This document shows positions 56,662 to 64,000 of a stretch of DNA of 64,000 nucleotides, piece after piece (positions within the stretch are counted from its first letter, which is position 1; each line of letters begins with the position of its first letter). Position numbers and translations under genes: made by a program. The notes below the pieces were generated by a model that saw only the letters and a program-made list of their open reading frames with translations, was not told where the DNA came from and did no database searches. Location: NCBI RefSeq assembly GCF_905147045.1, contig NC_065901.1, positions 5,084,001 to 5,148,000 on the forward strand, read 5' to 3'. The stretch comes from Nymphalis io (Eukaryota > Arthropoda > Insecta > Lepidoptera > Nymphalidae).

Positions 56662-59600
56662 CTAATAAAATGAATGTTAATTAATTTTAACGTATATACG
56701 CGTAATACGCGTGGTATACGCGTAATACCACATTTAACATGATAAATATAAAATTGCCTTTATAGTAATATCAAAAGTTAAATCAGGGAATATTCTTGTC
56801 TAGTAGATAGATAGAATCTATTGACCAATAAAATTATATAATTTTTAAATATCCATTCATAATATAAAAAAATATTATGGTTATATAAATTAATTACTTA
56901 TATTAATATTTAAATGTATTGCAAAACCATGCTTACCTATTAAAACGTGCACGTTGACTGTCACTTGTGAATGGTTCCGTAATAAGCACGTATATGTGCC
57001 ACTATCGTTTTGCGACGCTGAACTCACGCTTATTGTAGCACTATAAGAAAAATATTTGAATAAATATATTGAGGAGAATGTTGTTAAATTATAGGTAATA
57101 TTTTTTCTTTCGCAGTTAACAATTTAAGATACATTAGAAAAAAATATTCTCAAGAACTTGAAATTTTAAATACATTGAGCTAAAAGATATCGAGTTGAAT
57201 ATTTTAAAAAATTCTATACGGATGTGATCCAAAGTGCATGATACCAGCAAGAAATAAATATTCGTACATATATAAAAATCATGTTTAGGTGCTTGTCTTT
57301 ATTGTTAGTACCAGACTGAATCAAAGTAACAAATAAACAAAATTTGTCTTTAAAATCATTATATAGAATAAAAAAACAATTCAATTTTTTTTTAATATTC
57401 TGTAATGGAAAACGATTGAAAACGACCTTTGAGTCAGATAATGAAAAAAAAAACGAAAACGAAAAATGAACTATTACGGTAAAATATTATTCATCTATAA
57501 GACCACCATTGTTAGGAATTATTGATTTCAGGAAAGCGGACGACTCCCGGCTTCCATATCGAATGACTTTCACAACCCAGATTCCTTCGATATTATTCAT
57601 CGTTTCTATTATCTTCAAACGAGAACGTGATTCTTGTACTTATTCCCGCATTTATTATTTCTTATATTGTAATAATCTTCACTTCTTGACATGATAAACT
57701 ATATCATGATAATAATAATATTCTTTATTGTACGCCACTCAGATACATTTAAGAATTTGAATAATATAAAACTAACTGCATTTAAGATGCATAATAAGAC
57801 GGTCTTGTATAAACGATGTAATGTAAAATAAGCACTTGCATGTACATGTCTCACTGCTGAGCTAATGCCTCCTACCCTTTTGGGTAGAAGGTTTCGGAGC
57901 TTATGCCACCATACTGCTCCAATACTTGGAGCAGAATTTCATTCATGATTTTCTTTCACCACCGAACACGAGATTATATAAACATAAATTAATCACATGA
58001 AAGTAAGGTTTAGTGCTATTTGTTTGGGTTTGAATCCTAAATCTTCAGTTGAGCTTCACTTATTCAAACCACTGGGACATCGTAGCTAATACCTACAACA
58101 ATATTGTTTTGAATTGTTAATAAAATAACTTTTACCTTATATTTCGCCACGATACTGACTCATTGAAGTCTATTCCTTGTTTCTTCCACGATATACCGTA
58201 AACATTGTTTACAATGGCTTTCGTAATTGGTTTCGCTGTAGTCACTTCTACTGTACTTGGTGGTTCAGTGTACTTCGCTGTAGTGCTTATACTAACGGTT
58301 GATGTTATCGTTGTTGTTTCCACGCTCCAACTTTTATTTAACATTAAATCTAGTCTATTGAATATTGTGCTCATTTTAGTCGACAATTCCGTAGTCGTTG
58401 AAGGCGTAGTAGTCGTTGGCGATGTTTTAGTAGTTATTGTAGGTTTAGAGGGGAGAGCCGAGATGTATTCTTCTGATATAACGCAGGAAAGCTTAATGGA
58501 ACTCCCAGCTTTATAGAATCTATCTTTTACGTCGTGAGTTTTATCACCATTTATTGTCAATACAGGGGCTGTAAAAATTATGACGTAGATGTAAAAATCT
58601 TTAAAATATATTTTTTAACTGGCTTAATATTAGCACGGAATTCCGTTTTAATATACATAAAAATATAATATTGTGTATTTATATTATAAATGGTTTTGTT
58701 TATGAATCAAATTTTCAAATAATCATTTTTTATTATTTTATTTTAAGCATTGATTGTATTTAAGTTCAACATTTTATAATCGAGGAAAATATTAATATTT
58801 ATTTCAATTTTTATTCATTGTCAATCGTAACAAATATAATTTGAATAATATAATAATCGTTACATTTTACAAGCTTCAGTACAAAATACTTCAACATTAA
58901 TAAAACAAAAACAGCTTATCCTTATTTAAATTGAAAAACGGAAAAATGTGTTCAATAGAATGCTAAAGGCAATAACGTCATTTACCGTTTATCCTTTGCA
59001 ACATTATTGCTTTTGGCAGTATTAATCACTCCGCGCATTTTCATTTTACATCAAGCAATTCCCCATGTATAGCCTGCCAGTCCATTTAACTCCAATAAAA
59101 CGTATGAACGTATTCATATAGCTTAATAGTCAATATGTCTTTGCTAAGGTATTTGTCATGTATATTCAATGTAATACAAATTGTAATTAATTAAAAAGAT
59201 TGCCTCGTTGGTCTAGTAGCTATATATAAAGTCCTGGGTCCAAGCCACAGGCTGAGCCAATAAAAAAGGTATTGGGTTTTTCTGTGGACAAAATTCCTCA
59301 GTAGCACCCCGGAGTCTGGAAATTGGAAGTGTCTTCCCTCGCGTGCCTCGAAAAGCACGTAAGACCGTAGTCCTGCGTCCGAACTCTTTCCGGTCGTGTT
59401 GGATTGCCATCCCATCGGACTATGAAAGTGAGAGAACACAATGCACAAGTGCCCTATTATAGGGCACAATACACTTGTGCCCTATAATATGTCATGTGTT
59501 GTTGGCTAATCTATCTTGAGATTGGCCGCGGTGGTCGAAATCGGTCAGGAGGACATCATCGTCATCATCATAATTTGAAATTATACAGGACATTTCTTAA

Positions 59601-62227
59601 TAAAATTTTGACTTTAGCTACATTACTAACTATTGTCATGAAGTGTATTAACACTTGATAGAGGTTTTCAATAATTCATTACAATTCTATACACTGCACT
59701 TCCAATCATACGAACAGTGATATCACGTTTCTCATATTGTGTCTGTAATTGCATTGGCTCGCTCAAACTGATAGAAATTGTTGCTGAAATGCTTGAAGAT
59801 TGATGCCTACGAATATGGACTCATTCAAAGTCATACTACAAATTAAAAGCTTATTATCGTACTAAAAATGTCATATTGTTTTTACTTGTAACTTATCATA
59901 AAGAAACGTCACTTTTGTTTTAATTTCAAAGCCTCATCAGATTGTTTACTTAAATATTAAAAAACAATGCGGATGTGATTCAAAGAATATGACACCAACT
60001 CAAAGTAAATATTTGTATGGATCATATATATTAATATCATGTGTATGTTTGTTCATGTTGTATGTAATTCCAGACTACGATTCAAAGTATAAAGACTGAC
60101 ACGTTCTCTGAGAATGATTCGTATGCTATTTTTTCGAGACAAAAGTGGTAAAGGAAAATAATATATAAACACAATTAACATTACATCTTTAAATTACAAG
60201 TGCACATACATCTGTATACATGTAAAATCTGGTCACTTGTGTTTTCTTTAGAAGTACGTAAAAGTTTCATCTTATCCTACTGGATTTAGTTTAATATACT
60301 TACGAAGTACGGAGAAGTTAGCATATATGGTTCTTGGAGGATGTGTGGATATTTGGCACATATAAAGTCCTGCGTCAGACCACTTAACTGGATTGATGCT
60401 AAGTCTCCAATTATTTGGATATTGAAATTTCACCGACACCCGGCTATCCCCAGCATAAGGCGCTGGTCCAACTGTTAACAGTTGTGCCGTATCTGTTGTA
60501 TTTCTGAGCCACATAACCTGATAAAAAATAACAAGTAATTATTTATTATCACAAACATAATACTTTTTAACATGTAAAATAAGCTAATTTTTTCACTTAT
60601 AACTAAAATTCTATATAAAATTGCTACTTACAGTTTTGTCTTTGAGCATCACGACTCTACAATTTAGAAGAGCCTCAGATCCGACATGTGCTGTAACTTG
60701 AGTGACGTTCCTCTCCTCGAAATACGGACCCCAGTGTCGTTCATAGTGGTGGTACTCTTGATATGGTGCATAGTGATGGGACTCCGAGATTTTATCTTAA
60801 AAAGAAAATCAACTTTAAATAAAAGTTAAACAAAAACAATTTCAAGTATATGAAATAACATGAAATAAGTTTTTAAATTTTAATTTTAATTACCGTAGGC
60901 CCAAAAATAATTTTACCCAATTAGTTACAATAATACGAGGTCAATGTTTTTATCATAAAAAAAACTAAACAGAACTCTTGACTGTATTTAAAGTTAGCCA
61001 ACTAGGCAAAATGGATATAATTTAAGATTATAAGGATGCACCAATGTGTAAGCAATTGGAGTTGCGATACGATCGCTTTATAGGTCAGGTGCGGTCTCGG
61101 CTTTACGTGCTTTTCCATAGTCGGTGCACCACCGTCCGAATTTATTATTTCAGACTGCATTTGAGTATTTCTTACCTTATAATCTGCACCTGCAGTAACA
61201 GGGTCAACTGGCTATCACTACTGGCTGTATTGCCACTGCCACTACTAGATCGACAACATGTATTTTACATATTTTACACCTCTTTTTTATCTGGACTCTT
61301 AAGCTTAAATGTCGATCAAATTCGTATTTGGTGTCATAAATTTCTTAGTAAAAACATAAAATGTATCATGAGAATAATTATTTAGACTAAAATAAAAATT
61401 AATCGTTTTTGAAAGTAAAAATGCTAGAATTTTAACTAAAGTTAGGACGAACTCCGACGAGTAGTTATGATTGGCTATGAGGTGTGTGTTTTTTATAATT
61501 CACACGGCTTACATTATTGTAATTCACTTTCAAAATTTCAGAAATTCAGTCATTGCTACTTAAAACTATTTTCATTACTTACGTATTGTACATATTGTAT
61601 TAGTTTGTTAAGTAGTTATTAAGTTCTCTTAGGAATGTCAACAGCGTTAAGTTTGCTAAGCAAATGATGCTACGCGAGTAAATTATAAAATATAAACAGA
61701 ATTACACAACTCAAGGATTTAGCTTAACAACGTTATTACATAATCTTCTATGAGTATAATTCTGAACATCCATGAGCTTATTTATTTAGATAAGTGAATG
61801 TGTTGTAAGATCATTCTGATTTTAATTGATGATAATAATAATCGTCGTACTTTCAAGTCATTATTGTATTTTGAGCCTAATTAGTGTGATGAATTTGAAA
61901 AAATATTATATAATATTGCATATGTATTTTTGTTTGTTTTATAATTATTTACTAAAATAAGTCTGTCATATCTGTTTATTTGTTACCTCATCGTAACTAA
62001 ACTACTAAACTGATCATATTTAAATTTGACATAAAAGCAGCTTTAGACCTGGATAAAGTCACAGCAGATTAATTACGGAACAATTCACGGATAAGGTAGC
62101 AGGGAGTAACTGATCGAACAATTAGAACTACAATATAAGTACTATATTAAAATTTTACCCGACACGTCATTTACATGACATGTATCCTCCGATCATGTCT
62201 CATCTCATCTACATATATAATCTCATC

Positions 62228-62279
<52 letters not shown>

Positions 62280-62753
62280 ATGTCCATGTGTTAATTTGAA
62301 ATATATATGTTGTCTACTTATGCCAAATAATTTAATAGTTGATAAGTAAGAATTTCAGTCAATTTTTTTTCGGTTTTGTACTTTTCAAGGCCCAATTTTT
62401 CCGTGATCGGATTTAATTAAAAAAAGAACTTTTTTTTATCTTTTGTAAATAGCATGGTGTTATTAGAAATCTATTCATATATATGCAACGATACAAATTT
62501 ATAGGATGAATACGATTTATTTTGTTTTCATTTCGTACGAGGTAGCGTAATACATTAACTTTCAAAGGCTGAAATCGATACTCACTCTGTAATAAATGAT
62601 CGTTTACGTCAGTTGCTCCTTCCCGCTTGATGTTTTCTCGTAGTTTCATGGTAATGTTTCTGAATATCTCCCTGGACAGGGCGAGCCCGTCCTTTTCATC
62701 GCTTCGACGCCTCCGAATGCCGTTTGTGTGATAATCTGGTATACCCAGTGGTT
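56549..62753 (-). CDS. Dpr-family two-Ig cell-surface protein (6 exons, 5' end outside window)
   Basis: Dpr proteins are neuronal surface receptors with two Ig domains that bind DIP partners in synaptic matching. Six exons with GT/AG sites keep phase throughout (1,1,2,1 and 0-phase joins all agree), giving 397 residues and a stop. Ig1 spans exons 60632-60795 and 60304-60517: the family hallmark W-G-P-Y-F, LLNC, DKTVMWLR, QLLTVG, YAGDSRVSVKFQYPNNWRL, DAGLYMC and STHPPR. Ig2 spans 58136-58568 and 56937-57040: YKAGSSIKLSC then SQNDSGTYTC. The C-terminus is a hydrophobic run without a cytoplasmic tail, fitting a GPI signal. Several N-glycosylation sequons are present. Unusual: a Thr/Ser/Pro-rich insertion in Ig2. 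Which Dpr member it is could not be decided. Dpr20- or Dpr13-type is a guess. Confidence 0.92.
56937..57040 (-). CDS. dpr-like gene exon, end of Ig2
   Basis: Acceptor TTTCTTATAG, donor GTAAGCAT. It encodes ATISVSSASQNDSGTYTCLL and RNHSQVTVNVHVLI: the D-S-G-x-Y-x-C motif with the second Ig2 Cys and the G strand. Confidence 0.9.
57041..58135 (-). other. dpr-like gene intron, with a family c SINE
   Basis: Intron between the two Ig2 exons. It holds a diverged SINE at 57840-58085. An open frame at 57509-57694 (plus) has no support. Confidence 0.7.
57840..58085 (-). repeat. Diverged family c SINE in dpr intron
   Basis: TGTACATGTCTCACTGCTGA, AGAAGGTTTCGGAGCTTATG, then GGTTTGAATCCTAAATCTTC and CATCGTAGC, in minus orientation. 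Confidence 0.6.
58136..58568 (-). CDS. dpr-like gene exon, Ig2 start with Thr-rich insertion
   Basis: Acceptor TTTTTACAG, donor GTAAAAGT. After PPVLTINGD and YKAGSSIKLSC comes a long Thr/Ser/Pro-rich segment (about 58450-58210), then NVYGISWKKQGIDFNESVSW. About 98 residues separate the first Ig2 Cys from the Trp of ISWKK, where about a dozen are usual. Frame and both splice phases are preserved through the insertion, so it is probably translated and likely heavily O-glycosylated. Confidence 0.88.
59198..59565 (+). repeat. tRNA-derived SINE, family b, with internal hairpin
   Basis: Head TTGCCTCGTTGGTCTAGTAG, degraded B-box region, body CCGGAGTCTGGAAATTGGAA to CGGTCGTGTTGGATTGCCAT, then a local inverted duplication at 59444-59479. 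The 3' end is GATTGGCCGCGGTGGTCGAA then CGGTCAGGAGGACATCATC. Confidence 0.85.
59444..59479. repeat. Nested inverted repeat within SINE
   Basis: GTGCCCTAT (59449-59457) is inverted at 59459-59467. CACAAGTG (59444-59451) is inverted at 59472-59479. Other family b copies have the segment once. Confidence 0.85.
60304..60517 (-). CDS. dpr-like gene exon, rest of Ig1
   Basis: Acceptor TTTTTTATCAG, donor GTAAGTAT. It starts VMWLRNTTD (core Trp) and includes QLLTVG, VKFQYPNNWRLSINP, DAGLYMCQISTHPPR (second Cys with the Dpr-typical S-T-H-P-P-R) and NFSVL. It is the most conserved part of the family and the main basis for the identification. Confidence 0.93.
60632..60795 (-). CDS. dpr-like gene exon, start of Ig1
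   Basis: Acceptor CTTTTTAAG, donor GTAAGTAG. Residues KISESHHYAPYQEYHHYERH are a His/Tyr-rich lead-in, then WGPYFEERNVTQVTAHVGSE and LLNCRVVMLKDKT. This holds the first Ig1 Cys and the G-P-Y-F motif that opens Ig1 in Dpr proteins. Confidence 0.9.
60796..62585 (-). other. dpr-like gene intron
   Basis: Intron between the pre-Ig exon and Ig1. It holds an (AT)n run at 62232-62274 and a GC-richer patch at 61030-61140 containing GGCTTTACGTGCTTTTCC, possibly a family b remnant. The 113-codon plus-strand frame at 61044 is not convincing. Confidence 0.65.
62232..62274. repeat. (AT)n microsatellite
   Basis: About 21 uninterrupted AT units in the dpr-like gene intron. Confidence 0.95.
62586..62753 (-). 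CDS. dpr-like gene, first exon in window (pre-Ig region)
   Basis: Acceptor TTTTGCCCAG before 62753, donor GTGAGTAT after 62586. It encodes about 55 residues before Ig1: PLGIPDYHTNGIRRRRSDEK, then FRNITMKLRENIKREG and HLLQ. It contains RRRRS, a furin-type cleavage motif, and the sequon NIT. Its first two bases complete a codon begun in an upstream exon that was not found in 62754-64000. Confidence 0.8.
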
Positions 62754-64000
62754 CTGGGCAAAATTGTTTTAATGTAAACTATTTCTTAATCTTGGAGAAG
62801 AGTAGTATTTTAGAAACCAATTTTCTAGCAATGTTTTATAATACTTATTGCATAGCGTTATACTTACACCAAACAAAATACAATAGATTAAAATTCTTAA
62901 TTTTATGTTCAAAAACTTTTACGTATACATATATAAATAATCGTATCAATTATTGATTTATTTGAATTTATAAATAAAATAAAAGTAAAAAAAAAGTTTA
63001 AATATTTTTTTAGATTCCAGTGAACATTTTTGAAACTCTGTTTATTCTTTTCGAGATATAGGAACAGAAAGACAAGTTGATAGATTGTAACTATGAAGAA
63101 TATTGTAAAGCACTATATGGTGTCGTCACCAAGTAAATGTAAAAAAACTGCTGCAATTTAATTGGACCACATTATACATAAACAGCAAACACGATATTTT
63201 GCAGAATATAAGTTACTTAATAAACTCAAACTTAATAATAATTCTATTGCTATTTTGCCTTTATTAATAATGTTAAATTAAAATATCCGCAAAGTATGTA
63301 TTTTATGAAATATAATTTAGATCAGTTTTACATAAAACGGCTACTACGGTTGACCACTGTTACTGTTACATTGCAAATGAATTACTACACAGTATACAAA
63401 CGAGTCGATTGATTGAAATGTCCATTTTGCATCGTGATTCGCAAACATCGAGATATAAATTTCGTCAACAATATTCTGAACAGGTCATGTAAATAACAGA
63501 AATTTTCTGTCACACGCTCATTTTCCTCGTGATCACAACGTTGACATTTCATTTTTTAATTGATACCACAGAGCTTTATGCGCATTTTTTAATGTTATGT
63601 TTTCGATGTTTTTCTTCTCGTACCGAATTAATAAATAAAAAAAATATGTTTGCCTTTGTAATATACTTCATCAATTTAAACATTATGTTTAGAAAACATA
63701 CGAGTTCTTCGCATGCAACTTTAAAATATTTTCGTAAGCAATTACTTTGCGACTCGCGCCTCACACAAAACATTAACGGTTCAATACCAGAATTCTACAC
63801 ATACGTATGTATCAATGGCAACTCTACGAAATTCAAACTCAATCGAATGGATGGTTTGCATACACAAAGTAAGCAAAGAAACTATCATAAATTTAGTACG
63901 GAAGATGAAATAAAACTTTAATTGTACTTTTACACTTCTTCTAAAAATACATACCTATATAAATCTTATGCTTTCATTAAATATATTATCTATATACATA
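62754..64000. other. Upstream intron or flank of the dpr-like gene
   Basis: No signal-peptide exon on the minus strand was found. A 130-codon plus-strand frame (63529-63921) has no recognisable domain or homology and was not accepted as a gene. Confidence 0.5.

Larger units (their letters stand above)
58569..60303 (-). other. dpr-like gene intron, with a family b SINE
   Basis: Intron between Ig1 and Ig2 coding exons. It contains the SINE at 59198-59565. A possible Metulj-like trace at 59690-59830 is too weak to call. Confidence 0.7.

Noticed and set aside
56690..56725. Repeated TACGCGTAATAC units as a regulatory site
   Set aside because: Two imperfect copies in an intron of the dpr-like gene, with no independent support. 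It looks like a small local duplication.
58205..58516. 103-codon plus-strand hydrophobic frame
   Set aside because: Antisense of the Thr-rich exon of the dpr-like gene (ACT codons read backwards give Val/Ser-rich strings).
61044..61385. 113-codon plus-strand frame in a dpr intron
   Set aside because: No domain and AT-driven composition after the first 35 codons. The beginning overlaps a likely SINE b remnant.
62413..62649. Start of the pre-Ig exon at an internal Met with read-through past 62586
   Set aside because: The splice donor GTGAGTAT at 62585 and exact phase with the Ig1 exon show that the downstream part is intron.
63576..63773. Minus-strand frame as possible signal-peptide exon of the dpr-like gene
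   Set aside because: Lys/Arg-rich start without a hydrophobic core near the N-terminus, and no donor in the required phase was evident.
63529..63921. 130-codon plus-strand frame near the window end
   Set aside because: Composition fits AT-rich chance reading. No motif, signal peptide or splice context was recognised, and it lies within or upstream of the opposite-strand dpr-like gene.
1..64000. CRISPR arrays, bacterial-type operons or defence islands
   Set aside because: No regularly spaced repeats or prokaryotic gene organisation. Introns, SINEs and LINEs show a eukaryotic genome.

Overview
The window is AT-rich nuclear DNA from an insect, almost certainly a moth or butterfly. Four dispersed SINE families, RTE, R1-like and jockey/CR1-group LINEs, and a BEL/Pao LTR relic make up nearly everything that can be recognised from 1 to about 56,000. 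The commonest SINE looks like the Metulj family of nymphalid butterflies, so a nymphalid is my best guess. That family name comes from memory and was not checked.

The one convincing host gene lies on the minus strand between 62753 and 56549. It is a two-Ig-domain cell-surface protein of the Dpr (defective proboscis extension response) family. Six exons join in phase: 62586-62753, 60632-60795, 60304-60517, 58136-58568, 56937-57040 and a short last exon, 56549-56661. Together they give 397 residues, ending in a hydrophobic tail typical of GPI anchoring. The signal-peptide exon is not in the window. The second Ig domain carries a Thr/Ser/Pro-rich insertion of about 85 residues.

Region by region: 470-2882 holds a 5'-truncated LINE with a long RT reading frame. 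3,000-16,500 is non-coding DNA with scattered SINEs and a LINE tail at 4440. 16,540-20,500 holds two R1-like remnants, one sitting inside a Metulj-like SINE. 20,500-31,000 is SINE-dotted intergenic DNA. 31,020-31,610 is a decayed LINE 3' end. 33,012-35,042 is a BEL/Pao relic with two LTRs and a broken gag but no pol. 35,774-38,941 is an apparently full-length RTE retrotransposon with one open 1020-codon frame, inserted into a SINE with an 11-bp target-site duplication. 40,045-42,780 is a SINE cluster with palindromes, an AT microsatellite and a short telomere-type repeat. 44,297-47,800 is a second, longer but inactivated copy of the first LINE. 51,960-54,596 is a decayed RTE copy. From 56,549 on is the dpr-like gene, with SINEs in its introns.

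The mobile elements form a layered system. Two SINE families carry 3' tails matching LINEs in the same window: one matches the RTE, and the Metulj-like SINE matches the LINE at 470/44297. Those LINEs probably supply the reverse transcriptase. Perfect or near-perfect inverted duplications with short loops also recur, several at or inside SINEs, and suggest a template-switch process. I found no convincing new defence, toxin or metabolic system.
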